The notes below the pieces were generated by a model. The model was not told the origin of the DNA. It was given only the letters and a program-made list of their open reading frames with translations, and did no database searches. From Alphaproteobacteria bacterium (GTDB lineage Bacteria; Pseudomonadota; Alphaproteobacteria; Rhizobiales; Rhizobiaceae): DNA of 64,000 nucleotides. The stretch covers positions 1,674,001 to 1,738,000 of the forward strand of contig JANSYK010000002.1 in assembly GCA_024742485.1 (NCBI GenBank). The letters are read 5' to 3'. The position numbers and the translations under genes were made by a program. Numbering within the stretch: the first letter of the stretch is position 1; the number at the start of each line of letters is the position of its first letter. This document shows positions 8,278 to 17,226 of the stretch, in pieces.

Positions 8278-10698
8278 TCAAGCCCGCAAACGGTCACCTG
8301 CCGGGTCGAAAGGTGGTTGGTCCAGCAGCACCGCGCGGTGCGGTTTGCCCGGCAGCGCCACATCGACCGGTGTCCCGGGTTTGGCATATCCGGTTTTCAC
8401 ATATCCAATGGCGAGAGATTTGCCGACACTGTGCCCAAAAGCGCCGGACGTCACATATCCGGCGGGCGAACCGTCGGACAGAAAGATCGGTTCGCCGCCA
8501 TTGGCGTCGGCGGTGGTGGCTTCGATCTCCAGCATCATCAGGCGTTCACGCGGCGCGTTGTCTGCGACGGCTTCGTAGCTTTCGCGGTTGAGAAACGCAT
8601 CTTTCTCCAACTTTACCAGCCGGTCGAGAGCGGCCTCCTGTGGCCAGTATTCGGGTGAATATTCCCGGCCCCAGCTGCCATAGCCCTTTTCAATCCGCAA
8701 GGACATGAGCGCTCGCGAGCCGACCGGTCCGGCGCCGAATTCACGACCGGCTTCCAGCAACGCCTGGTAGAGGGCACGCTGATCCTGTGCGGCGCAATGC
8801 AGTTCCCAACCAAGATCGCCGGTAAACGACACCCGGATGGCGATGACCGGGAATCCGGCGATCTCGATCCGGCGTGAGCGCATGAATGGGAAGGCACCTG
8901 TCGTCAGGTCGGCATTTGTAAGCCCTTGCAACAGCGCCCGTGACTGTGGGCCGGCAACGTTGAAGCCGCACAACACTTCGGTCATCGAACGGAACTGCGT
9001 GTCGCCGTTGAGGGGAACGGCATTGAAGAAGCGCTGGTGATAACGCTCCGCCATGCCCGAACCCACAATCATGAACTCATTATCGTCCAACCGGGTCACG
9101 GTGAAATCTCCGGCGATCCCGCCGCGTTTGCCGATCAGCGGTGTCAGGCAGGAGCGTCCCGTTTCGCGTGGCATATGGTTGGCAAAGAGCGCATTGAGCC
9201 AATCCGCGGCCCCCGGCCCCGTGACCGAATATTTGGCGAAATTGGAGATGTCGATTATGCCGGCTCGCTCGCGCAGCATCCGGCATTCGCGTCCGACTGG
9301 CTCGAACCAGTTTTGCCGCTCGAACCCGTATGTTTCAAATGCGTCGCCCCTGCTACCGGCGAACCAGAGGGGGTGTTCCCAGCCATAATTGAGCCCGAAG
9401 ACAGCACCCATCTCGGTTTGCAGCTCGTGGGCAGGACGGGTTCGCGCCGGTCTGCCCGCCGCGCGTTCCTCATTTGGAAAATGGATCTTGAACCGATGGG
9501 CGTATTGGTCCGCGACACGTGCTTTCGTGAAATCCCGATCGGCCCAGGATCCGAAGCGTGCGAGATCCAGGCTGAACAGATCCAGCTTCGGTTCCTGTTC
9601 GATGATCCACTGTGCCACATGCAGACCGAGGCCACCGCTTTGCGAGAAGCCGGGGATAAGCCCGTTGCAGCAGAAATAGTTTTTCAATTCCGGCACGGGA
9701 CCCAGCAGCGCGGCACTGTCCGGCGACCAGATCATGGGCCCGTTGATGACCCGGCGAATGCCGGCCTCACCGACGGCGGGAACGCGCTCCATGGCGCGCA
9801 GGATGTTTTCCTCGATTCGGTCCAAATCATCGTCGAAAAGCTCGTGGCCGAACCCTGGTGGCGTCCCGTTCTCCGCCCAGAAACGCATGTCACGTTCATA
9901 GGCGCCAACCAGCAGTCCGTTTCCCTCCTGGCGCAGATAGTATTCACCGTCGCGGTCGGCGACCGAGGGCAGGCGCCGTTCCAAAGCCGTGATCTCTGCA
10001 ATGGATTCGGTGACGAAGTACTGGTGTTCGGTTGGCAGAAGCGGCAGTCCGATCCCGGCCATCGCGGCAACTTCGCGTCCCCAAAGACCGGCCGCGTTGA
10101 CAACCCATTGTGTATGGATCGTGCCGTTTGGCGTTTCAACTGTCCAGCTTCCGTCTGGTTGCTGCTGAGTGGCCGTGACCGGAGTGAAGCGATGAATCTG
10201 CGCACCCCTTGCCTTTGCGCCGGCGGCATAGGCCTGGGTGACGCCGGATGGATCGACATTGCCGCCATCGGGTTCGAACATGATGCAGCGTATGCCGTCG
10301 AAATTGACCAGCGGATGCAACCGTTCCGCTTCGTCGCGGCTGATCTCGTGAAAATTCATGTCATAGAGCCGCGCCTTGGCTTCCTGCAGGCGCAATTGAT
10401 GTTCCCGTTCCAGGGACTGCGCGAGATAAAGCGATCCCGGTTGAAAGACACCGCACCCCTGGCCGGTTTCAGCTTCAAGCTCCTTGTAGAGCTGCATCGT
10501 ATAGTGCTGGAGCCGCGAGATGTTTGTGCTGTCATGCAGTCCGTGAATATTGGCCGCAGCATGCCAGGTCGACCCACTGGTCAGCTCATCGCGTTCCAGC
10601 AACACGACATCGGACCAGCCGAGTTTCGTCAGGTGATAGAGGATGGAGCAACCAATGACGCCGCCACCGATGACAACCGCCTGTGCGTGACTGCGCAT
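8278..10698 (-). CDS. GcvT-fused FAD dehydrogenase, dimethylglycine/sarcosine dehydrogenase-like
   Basis: The 806-residue protein has an N-terminal DAO-type FAD domain (AVVIGGGVIGCSILYHL, residues 7-23; GSTWHAA near 42-48, where the His matches the position of covalent FAD attachment in dimethylglycine dehydrogenase). A C-terminal aminomethyltransferase (GcvT) domain starts near residue 430 and includes SFTGDLGWELH. Such enzymes oxidatively demethylate N-methyl amines and pass the one-carbon unit to tetrahydrofolate. It faces a GcvA-like LysR gene with 108 bp between, and a Rieske oxygenase and ALDH7 gene follow, so a role in demethylating a betaine-like compound is likely. The exact substrate is uncertain. 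Confidence 0.9.
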   Translation of the reverse strand: MRSHAQAVVIGGGVIGCSILYHLTKLGWSDVVLLERDELTSGSTWHAAANIHGLHDSTNISRLQHYTMQLYKELEAETGQGCGVFQPGSLYLAQSLEREHQLRLQEAKARLYDMNFHEISRDEAERLHPLVNFDGIRCIMFEPDGGNVDPSGVTQAYAAGAKARGAQIHRFTPVTATQQQPDGSWTVETPNGTIHTQWVVNAAGLWGREVAAMAGIGLPLLPTEHQYFVTESIAEITALERRLPSVADRDGEYYLRQEGNGLLVGAYERDMRFWAENGTPPGFGHELFDDDLDRIEENILRAMERVPAVGEAGIRRVINGPMIWSPDSAALLGPVPELKNYFCCNGLIPGFSQSGGLGLHVAQWIIEQEPKLDLFSLDLARFGSWADRDFTKARVADQYAHRFKIHFPNEERAAGRPARTRPAHELQTEMGAVFGLNYGWEHPLWFAGSRGDAFETYGFERQNWFEPVGRECRMLRERAGIIDISNFAKYSVTGPGAADWLNALFANHMPRETGRSCLTPLIGKRGGIAGDFTVTRLDDNEFMIVGSGMAERYHQRFFNAVPLNGDTQFRSMTEVLCGFNVAGPQSRALLQGLTNADLTTGAFPFMRSRRIEIAGFPVIAIRVSFTGDLGWELHCAAQDQRALYQALLEAGREFGAGPVGSRALMSLRIEKGYGSWGREYSPEYWPQEAALDRLVKLEKDAFLNRESYEAVADNAPRERLMMLEIEATTADANGGEPIFLSDGSPAGYVTSGAFGHSVGKSLAIGYVKTGYAKPGTPVDVALPGKPHRAVLLDQPPFDPAGDRLRA

Positions 10699-10806
10699 GT
10701 CAAATGATCCCTGTTACGTACCCGGTGTCACATTCGTCCATTTTGACTGGCCTGCAACACCAATAATACTCATACTGGAGTGAGTTGCATTCAACCGTGT
10801 GGTCCG

Positions 10807-11697
10807 ATGGCGCGCAAACACTACAATTTACCTCCGCTGACAACGTTGGCGTCGTTCGAGGCAGCGGCGCGGCATCTCAGTTTCAAGGATGCAGCCGGCG
10901 AACTGAACGTAACGCCCGGCGCAGTCAGCCATCAGATCAAGGCGCTGGAAAAGGAGATCGGCGTCGGCCTTTTTGTCAGGCGCCACCGCGGTGTTGCGCT
11001 GACCGATCAGGGACAGGCGCTGTTCACCGTATTGCAGGGCAGTTTCGGCAAGATATCGGCGACACTGACACGGCTGCGCCGGTCCTCCGACGATGCCGCC
11101 GTGACCATCGCGGCCAGCACGGCGGTCTCCTCTCTTTGGCTGACGCCGCGGCTAACCAGCTTCTGGAAATCCCACGGCAGCATTCCGGTCAATCAGCAGG
11201 TGTCGGATCGGACCGAATACAACAGCCCCTATGCTGATCTGCAGATCCGGTATGGTGACATCGATGCTGACGAAGCCGTCAAGTTCCCGTTGTTCCGCGA
11301 TGTTCTCATTCCGGTCTGCAGCCCCAATTTTGCTGCGGCCCATCGCGAGGCCGGGCTTGAGGCGCTTGCCCGAATGCCTCTGATCCACCCGGATGCGGAT
11401 AATACCAGCTGGACCACCTGGCATGCCTGGTTCACGGCGCTCGGCTACCGGGGCGAGATTGCCAAGGGATTGCAGGTCAACAATTATACGATTGCCCTGC
11501 AGGCCGCACGCGATGATGTCGGTGTGGTGCTCGGCTGGCAGCGCCTCGTCAAGCCCTATCTCGAGCGGCAGGTATTGGTGCCGCTCGGTACCAACCGGCT
11601 CCCGGCGCCGGCTTCTTTCTACATCGTGTCGGAACCCGACGAGCTGATCAGTGCAAATGCCCGTACCGTGCGGGACTGGCTGCTCGAAAATGTTTGA
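10807..11697 (+). CDS. LysR family regulator, GcvA-like
   Basis: The roughly 296-residue protein starts MARKHYNLPPLTTLASFEAA and has the N-terminal winged HTH typical of GcvA-type LysR proteins (DAAGELNVTPGAVSHQIKAL, then FVRRHRGVALTDQGQAL). The effector domain ends with VVLGWQRLVKPYLERQVLVPL. It is divergent from the demethylating dehydrogenase and upstream of the Rieske gene, so it probably controls one or both. A GTG at 10780 is in frame, but family members begin at the equivalent of ATG 10807. No operator is obvious in the short divergent gap. Confidence 0.88.
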   Translation: MARKHYNLPPLTTLASFEAAARHLSFKDAAGELNVTPGAVSHQIKALEKEIGVGLFVRRHRGVALTDQGQALFTVLQGSFGKISATLTRLRRSSDDAAVTIAASTAVSSLWLTPRLTSFWKSHGSIPVNQQVSDRTEYNSPYADLQIRYGDIDADEAVKFPLFRDVLIPVCSPNFAAAHREAGLEALARMPLIHPDADNTSWTTWHAWFTALGYRGEIAKGLQVNNYTIALQAARDDVGVVLGWQRLVKPYLERQVLVPLGTNRLPAPASFYIVSEPDELISANARTVRDWLLENV

Positions 11698-11809
11698 GGC
11701 TGGCTCGGATGAGATCAATTCATCCGTCGGTGAAGATTTCTGCTATTGAACGCATCCTGGTAAAACGCAAGAATCGAGGCTCGAACGCGTTTCTATGGGA
11801 GGCAATGTC

Positions 11810-12967
11810 ATGAGCACGCACTCAGATCTCAGTGGCGTCATGGCGCCGCCCGGCAAGGCACGTGGCCTGCCGAACGAGCATTATGTCTCTCCCGACGTTT
11901 TCGAGGAAGAAAGACGCACCGTCCTGTTTTCCAACTGGGCGGGCATTGGATTCGGCAAGGATGTACCGGAACCCGGAGATGCGATGCCGGTTGATTTTGC
12001 CGGCATGCCGTTGCTGATCGTGCGAGATCGTGATGGCAGCATCGGTGTGTTTCAGAACACCTGTCGCCACCGGGGTATGATCCTTGTCGAGGAGCCCCGA
12101 AAAATCCGGGGCGCGATCCGCTGTCCCTATCACAGTTGGTGCTACGCATTGAACGGCGATCTGCGCACCACGCCACATATTGGCGGGCCCGGGCACAATA
12201 CCCATGAAGATGTCGACCGTGACGCGTTGGGCCTTCTGCGCATTCGCAGCCATGTCTGGCGCGACATCATTTTCGTCAATATATCGGGCGACGCACCGCA
12301 ATTTGAAATCGACAAGTCTGATCTGCTGGAGCGCTGGAAGGAATTTGACACGCCACTGATCCATGGTGGCAGCAGCGCGTCCTTCAAGCTGGACGTCAAG
12401 ACCAACTGGAAACTGGCGGTCGAGAATTATTGCGAAAGCTATCACCTTCCCTGGGTGCATCCCGGTCTCAACAGCTATTCGCGGCTGGAGGACCACTACA
12501 ACATCGAGGCGCCGGGCTGTTTTTCGGGGCAGGGCACGCTCGTCTATCGCCAATTGAAAGGGGATGCGGGCGAAGTCTTCCCCGATTTCGATGGCCTGTC
12601 AGCCAAATGGGATGAGGGCGCCGAGTATATTGCCCTTTATCCGAATGTTCTGCTCGGTGTCCATCGGGATCATGCCTTTGCGATTGTGCTTCAGCCGCTG
12701 GCGATGGATCACACGGTCGAACACGTCGAACTCTATTATCCAAACGAGGAGGCGGTTTCGACTGAATTGGACGAATTGCGCGCAGAAAACGCCAGGCTCT
12801 GGAAGGCGGTCTTCGAAGAAGATGTCTTTGTCGTGGAAGGCATGCAAAGAGGCCGCCACGGATTGCTCTTTGATGGTGGCAGGTTTTCGCCGGTGATGGA
12901 TTCCCCGACCTTGATGTTCCACCATTGGGTGGCCAGTCAGATCGAAAAGGGCCGGGCTGCTGCATGA
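11810..12967 (+). CDS. Rieske non-heme iron oxygenase, alpha subunit
   Basis: The 385-residue protein has a Rieske [2Fe-2S] motif, Cys85-x-His87 and Cys105-x2-His108, and the mononuclear iron site in AVENYCESYHLPWVHPG (His212 and His217, with Glu205 nearby). These are the hallmarks of ring-hydroxylating or N-demethylating oxygenases such as Stc2 and GbcA. The reductase partner is not encoded next to it. GGGAGG at 11797-11802 supports ATG 11810 over 11795. It overlaps the next small gene by 4 bp. With the neighbouring ALDH7 and dimethylglycine-dehydrogenase-like enzymes it probably opens or demethylates an N-methylated heterocycle; that is inference. Confidence 0.92.
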   Translation: MSTHSDLSGVMAPPGKARGLPNEHYVSPDVFEEERRTVLFSNWAGIGFGKDVPEPGDAMPVDFAGMPLLIVRDRDGSIGVFQNTCRHRGMILVEEPRKIRGAIRCPYHSWCYALNGDLRTTPHIGGPGHNTHEDVDRDALGLLRIRSHVWRDIIFVNISGDAPQFEIDKSDLLERWKEFDTPLIHGGSSASFKLDVKTNWKLAVENYCESYHLPWVHPGLNSYSRLEDHYNIEAPGCFSGQGTLVYRQLKGDAGEVFPDFDGLSAKWDEGAEYIALYPNVLLGVHRDHAFAIVLQPLAMDHTVEHVELYYPNEEAVSTELDELRAENARLWKAVFEEDVFVVEGMQRGRHGLLFDGGRFSPVMDSPTLMFHHWVASQIEKGRAAA

Positions 12968-13209
12968 AGCCGACCGCGCTCGAGGACCGCTTGCTCGCAG
13001 CCCACCTACGCTGCGATCTCGACGCGCTGGTCGCACTCTATGAAGAAGCCGCTGATTGTCAGGAGGCAGACGGCAAGACCGAGGCTGCCTGTTTCTACCT
13101 GACCCATGCTTTTGTTTTTGCGCTCGAAGCGGGACATCCCGATGCCGACCGGCTGCAACGGCGCCTCTGGCAACGCGGCCGCGAGCAAAAACCCCATGCA
13201 GATCCGTAA
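12964..13209 (+). CDS. Small helical protein coupled to the Rieske oxygenase
   Basis: The 81-residue product starts at an ATGA overlap with the Rieske stop codon, so it is almost certainly translated. The sequence is predicted mostly helical (LEDRLLAAHLRCDLDALVALYEEAA, then TEAACFYLTHAFVFALEAGH) and resembles a short two-helix repeat of the TPR type. I do not recognise a named family. Tight coupling suggests an accessory or assembly factor for the oxygenase or a pathway subunit. There is no signal peptide and no metal motif. Confidence 0.7.
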   Translation: MKPTALEDRLLAAHLRCDLDALVALYEEAADCQEADGKTEAACFYLTHAFVFALEAGHPDADRLQRRLWQRGREQKPHADP

Positions 13210-13353
13210 CAGGGTCATTCCTTTCCGTCATGGCGATCACAAATTTGGCGCCCCTGTCGCCTCTGCCTTCATTGTGCGATAGAGCAGCAACGATCCTGTG
13301 GCTGACGGATGACCGCACCGAAACGCACCTATGCACGCAAGGGAGTGGAACAG

Positions 13354-14856
13354 ATGGATACGGTAACAATTCTCGCAAATCTCGGTTTGAACCGCGATCA
13401 AATCACTAACGGCTCGCTCTCAGTGGTCTCGCCAATCGACGGGGCGGAAATCGCACGTGTTGCCGAAACCTCCGACGCGCAGATGGATGAGATCATCACA
13501 GCATCGCAGACGGCTTTCCGATCGTGGCGAGACGTTCCGGCACCACGCCGCGGCGAACTGGTGCGACTGCTCGGTGAAGAACTGCGAGCTGCCAAATCCG
13601 ATCTCGGCGCACTTGTTTCGATTGAAGCCGGCAAGATCGTTTCCGAAGGTCTCGGCGAAGTTCAGGAAATGATCGACATCTGCGATTTCGCGGTTGGTTT
13701 GTCCAGGCAGCTTTACGGCCTGACAATCGCATCCGAGCGCCCCGGCCACCGGATGATGGAAACCTGGCATCCCATGGGACCTTGCGGGGTCATCACGGCA
13801 TTCAATTTCCCGGTTGCCGTCTGGGCCTGGAATTCCGCGTTGGCCCTGGTCTGCGGTGATCCGGTGATCTGGAAACCGTCGGAGAAGACACCTTTGACGG
13901 CAATGGCTTGCCTGAAGATATTTGAACGCGCGCTGGATCGGTTCGGCACGGATGCACCCGATGGCCTGGTTCAACTGGTGATCGGTGGACCGTCTGTCGG
14001 CGAGGCGCTGGTTGCCTCACCCGATGTCCCGATTATCTCGGCGACCGGATCGACCCGCATGGGCCGGATGGTCGGTCCAAGGGTTGCCGAGCGGTTTGGT
14101 CGTTGCATCCTCGAACTTGGTGGCAACAATGCCATGATCGTCGCCCCCAGCGCCGATCTGGAAATGGCTGTTCGGGCCATCGTCTTTTCAGCAGTCGGAA
14201 CGGCCGGACAGAGATGCACATCATTGCGCCGTCTCATCGTCCATGAAAGCATACGGGCCGATCTCGTGGCGCGCCTGGCCAAAGCCTATGCCAGCCTGCC
14301 GGTTGGAGACCCGAGGCAAGACAGCACGCTCGTCGGTCCCCTGATCGACGCCAGGGCGCTGGAGACGATGCAGGCTGCCCTCAAATCAGCGGGAGCGGCT
14401 GGCGGCACCATCCATGGCGGCGAACCGGTCACCGAAGGTGTTCCCGGCGGGGGCGCCTACGCGGCACCAGCCATCGTTGACATGCCGGACCAGGCCGAGA
14501 TTGTCTGTCAGGAAACGTTCGCACCCATTCTCTATGTGATGGGATACGAACAGTTCGAAGACGCCATGGCGATGCACAATGCGGTCCAGCAGGGATTGTC
14601 GTCCTGCATCTTCACCATGAACATGCGCGAGGCGGAGCAGTTTCTTTCCGATGCCGGTTCGGATTGCGGTATCGCCAATGTCAATATCGGCCCGTCCGGT
14701 GCTGAGATTGGCGGCGCATTTGGTGGTGAAAAGGAAACCGGTGGCGGGCGCGAGAGCGGCTCGGATGCCTGGCGAGGCTACATGCGCCGTCAGACCAACA
14801 CCATCAACTATTCGGTGGAACTGCCGCTGGCTCAGGGCGTGACTTTCGATTTCTGA
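13354..14856 (+). CDS. ALDH7-family semialdehyde dehydrogenase (L-piperidine-6-carboxylate dehydrogenase-like)
   Basis: The 500-residue protein has the ALDH7-specific segment ERPGHRMMETWHPMGPCGV (residues 128-146), a general base in LELGG (Glu254) and the catalytic Cys288 in GTAGQRCTSLRRL. ALDH7 enzymes oxidise alpha-aminoadipate semialdehyde, which is in equilibrium with piperidine-6-carboxylate. GGGAGTGGA upstream supports ATG 13354 over the in-frame GTG/ATG region at 13309. It lies downstream of the Rieske gene and its small partner, probably in the same operon. The 3' end overlaps the convergent LacI gene by 25 bp. Context suggests a six-carbon ring substrate. Confidence 0.9.
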   Translation: MDTVTILANLGLNRDQITNGSLSVVSPIDGAEIARVAETSDAQMDEIITASQTAFRSWRDVPAPRRGELVRLLGEELRAAKSDLGALVSIEAGKIVSEGLGEVQEMIDICDFAVGLSRQLYGLTIASERPGHRMMETWHPMGPCGVITAFNFPVAVWAWNSALALVCGDPVIWKPSEKTPLTAMACLKIFERALDRFGTDAPDGLVQLVIGGPSVGEALVASPDVPIISATGSTRMGRMVGPRVAERFGRCILELGGNNAMIVAPSADLEMAVRAIVFSAVGTAGQRCTSLRRLIVHESIRADLVARLAKAYASLPVGDPRQDSTLVGPLIDARALETMQAALKSAGAAGGTIHGGEPVTEGVPGGGAYAAPAIVDMPDQAEIVCQETFAPILYVMGYEQFEDAMAMHNAVQQGLSSCIFTMNMREAEQFLSDAGSDCGIANVNIGPSGAEIGGAFGGEKETGGGRESGSDAWRGYMRRQTNTINYSVELPLAQGVTFDF

Positions 14857-15890
14857 CCGGTCTGCCCGCCATATCCGGGCATCATCGGTGGAAAGAGGGC
14901 CCTGAGCGGTGATTGCTCCGGAGCATCTCTCAGTGTGATGACCCGGTGATGGGCCATGATCATCTGGCAGGCCTGCCTGACATCCTGCCGCAGATCGTGA
15001 TCGAGCACGACATGAATGCGCCCCGATTCCAGAAAAGCCCGATTTTCGCTGTCAAAATCATGGGCTACAAAGACACGTGGGTGCCAGCCCAATTGGTCCA
15101 TGGCCCGCAGGATCTGTCGATTGCTTCCGCCAATCGAATAGATCGCCACGATATCGGGTGCTTCGGACAGGACACGCAGAACCTGCGGCCCGATGGGGTC
15201 ATCCGACCGGGCCCCTTCAACCAGCTCGGTGAAGACCGGCGCGGCAAACAATTGACGCATGTGAGCCCGAAAGCCGGCCTCCCGTTCTTCTTCTCCGCGA
15301 AAACGGTTGTTTCGGACCGTTACCACGACATGGGGATTGTCCGCCGGCAGCCATTGGCGCATGAGATAGGCAGCGGTTTGCCCCGCTCGGCGATTGTCGA
15401 GACCGACATATCCGATACGGTCCGACCGAGGCAGATCCGTCGCGATCGCGATGACCGGAATACCGGCCTGGGTCAGTCGTTCCACCTGCCGGTTGATGGC
15501 CGCCGTATCGGGCGCCATGACGATCACGCCATGACTGCCGCGCTTGTGTATGCGCTCCAACACCCGCTGGATTTCGGTTTCGGTAAAGAGCAGCCTGATA
15601 TCCGTTCTTGATCGGAAATTCACCGGTTCCATCAGCGGCAGTTCCGCTGCGATGGCCTCCTTCAGCGCGCGTCCGAAACTGTCCGGAGCTTCGATCACGA
15701 AATCAACGATGAATTTCCGTCCGGTGCTGCTGATGCTGTGTTCCTGTTCCTCCAACTCCCTGATTGCATGTTCAACCCGGCGCATGGTCTGATGCCGGAC
15801 ACCGCCGCGCCCATTGAGCACCCGATCGACAGTCGCAGTGCCAAGACCAGCCTGAACGGCGATATCTTTGACGAGAAAGCGGTGTGCCAT
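14832..15890 (-). CDS. LacI family transcriptional regulator
   Basis: The 352-residue protein starts with a LacI-type HTH (VKDIAVQAGLGTATVDRVLNGRGGV, residues 7-31) followed by a periplasmic-binding-protein-like effector domain (GVIVMAPDTAAINRQVERL, IPVIAIATDLPRSDRIGYVG). Its C-terminal end overlaps the convergent aldehyde dehydrogenase by 25 bp. It is divergent from the PhyH dioxygenase gene with 100 bp between, making that gene a likely target. A direct repeat lies in that gap. The effector-domain style (DLPRSDRIGYVGLDNRRAG) is typical of sugar or inositol-responsive members, but the ligand is not determinable. Confidence 0.9.
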   Translation of the reverse strand: MAHRFLVKDIAVQAGLGTATVDRVLNGRGGVRHQTMRRVEHAIRELEEQEHSISSTGRKFIVDFVIEAPDSFGRALKEAIAAELPLMEPVNFRSRTDIRLLFTETEIQRVLERIHKRGSHGVIVMAPDTAAINRQVERLTQAGIPVIAIATDLPRSDRIGYVGLDNRRAGQTAAYLMRQWLPADNPHVVVTVRNNRFRGEEEREAGFRAHMRQLFAAPVFTELVEGARSDDPIGPQVLRVLSEAPDIVAIYSIGGSNRQILRAMDQLGWHPRVFVAHDFDSENRAFLESGRIHVVLDHDLRQDVRQACQMIMAHHRVITLRDAPEQSPLRALFPPMMPGYGGQTGQKSKVTP

Positions 15891-15904
15891 GGGTCCGATC
15901 CGAA

Positions 15905-15927
15905 TTTGATGGATTTTTGATGGATTT
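15905..15927. repeat. 11-bp direct repeat in the LacI/PhyH divergent promoter
   Basis: TTTGATGGATTT occurs twice with an 11-bp period (15905-15916 and 15916-15927), just upstream of the LacI start codon and about 64 bp before the PhyH start. One helical turn of spacing would place two sites on the same DNA face. LacI proteins normally bind palindromes, so this may be for another factor or be incidental. Confidence 0.35.
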
Positions 15928-15990
15928 CGATCTTATGGGCAATCAACACTCGGGTCTATCCTGCCCGGACAGTGCTCAAGGGAGGATGCG

Positions 15991-17178
15991 ATGGATCAGG
16001 TACTGAATGCGAATGATGCCGTTTGGCTGGATGTCGATTCCTGCTCGATGGATGATTTTCGGCGACATGTCGAGGTCGAAACCCCCACCGAACTGGTCCC
16101 GTTGGCCAGCGATCTTTCGTCCAATATTCCGCTGTATGATTCCGCTGCCGTAAAAAACAGCCTGGATGATCGGGATGGCCTGATGACCTTGATGGCGGAA
16201 TGGAACCGGGTCCTGTCTTCGGGGCCGGGGATCGTTGTTTTCAGGCAAGCCCATGACAATCCGTCCTTGATTGACGATGTCACGGCAGTACTGGAGACGA
16301 TCATTGCCGAGGAGGAAGCGCAGGCGGCAGGCTCCGGTGACCACTTCGCACCGGCGGGCGCAAATAGCCGGGTCTGGAATGCCCATGAAAAACTCTGTAT
16401 CGCGGACCCACGCCTGTTTGCACTCTATAACGCCAACCCGATCATCCCGCTGATCAGTCGCGCCTGGCTGGGGCCACATTACCAGATCACCACGCAGGTC
16501 AATGTGGTGCGGCCCGGCGGCAAGGCGCAGACCTGCCATCGCGACTACCATATGGGATTTCAAACGGCGGACGATCTGGCCCGCTATCCTGCGCGGGTTC
16601 ACGAACTGACACCCCTGTTGACCCTGCAGGGCGCCATTGCCCATTGTGATATGCCGATCGAGTCAGGCCCTACCAAACTGTTGCCATACTCACAGACCTA
16701 TCGTCCGGGGTTCATTGCAACTCTTCAGACAGAGTATCGGGACTATTTCGAGGCGAACTGCGTACAACTGCCGCTCGAAAAGGGCGATGCGTTGTTCTTC
16801 AATCCAGCCGTCTTCCACGCCGCCGGAGAAAATCGTTCGTCAGATATCCACCGCTTTGCAAATCTGATGCAGATCGGATCGGGTTATGGGCGATCCATTG
16901 AAATCGTCGATCGATTGAGAATGAGCAAGGCCATGTATCCGGTTCTGCTCGATCTCAAACAGTCAGGAACAATCGGTGCCTCCGAGCTTGGCAATGTGAT
17001 TGCTGCCTGCGCGGAGGGCTATCCGTTTCCCGCCAATCTGGACATCGATTCACCGTTGACAGGCATGGCGCCGGAAAGCCAGCAGGAGTTGCTCCATCGC
17101 GCTCTTGGAGAAAACTGGCCCGCCGACCAATTCAATCACGCGCTGCAGCAACAGGCGGACAGGAAGCGATCGCACTGA
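15991..17178 (+). CDS. Phytanoyl-CoA dioxygenase (PhyH) family protein
   Basis: The 395-residue protein has the Fe(II)/2-oxoglutarate dioxygenase core: His183-x-Asp185 in TCHRDYHMGF and a distal His in FFNPAVFHAAGENRS, with an Arg nearby for 2-oxoglutarate. Such enzymes hydroxylate small molecules or acyl-CoAs. It is longer than the core fold because of about 150 N-terminal residues. GGGAGG lies at 15980-15985, with ATG 15991 following. It is divergent from a LacI regulator. The substrate is unknown; the neighbouring Rieske and ALDH7 genes suggest another oxidative catabolic step. Confidence 0.85.
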   Translation: MDQVLNANDAVWLDVDSCSMDDFRRHVEVETPTELVPLASDLSSNIPLYDSAAVKNSLDDRDGLMTLMAEWNRVLSSGPGIVVFRQAHDNPSLIDDVTAVLETIIAEEEAQAAGSGDHFAPAGANSRVWNAHEKLCIADPRLFALYNANPIIPLISRAWLGPHYQITTQVNVVRPGGKAQTCHRDYHMGFQTADDLARYPARVHELTPLLTLQGAIAHCDMPIESGPTKLLPYSQTYRPGFIATLQTEYRDYFEANCVQLPLEKGDALFFNPAVFHAAGENRSSDIHRFANLMQIGSGYGRSIEIVDRLRMSKAMYPVLLDLKQSGTIGASELGNVIAACAEGYPFPANLDIDSPLTGMAPESQQELLHRALGENWPADQFNHALQQQADRKRSH

Positions 17179-17226
17179 ACCCGTCAACCGATGGAGATTT
17201 GTTGCGTTCGATGGTGCCGGCAGTCG

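Noticed and set aside
9037-10707. Long open frame (about 556 codons) on the + strand opposite the dimethylglycine-dehydrogenase-like gene
   Set aside because: It lies wholly antisense to a gene with clear FAD and GcvT motifs, and its sequence shows no family pattern; GC-rich genes often give long antisense frames.
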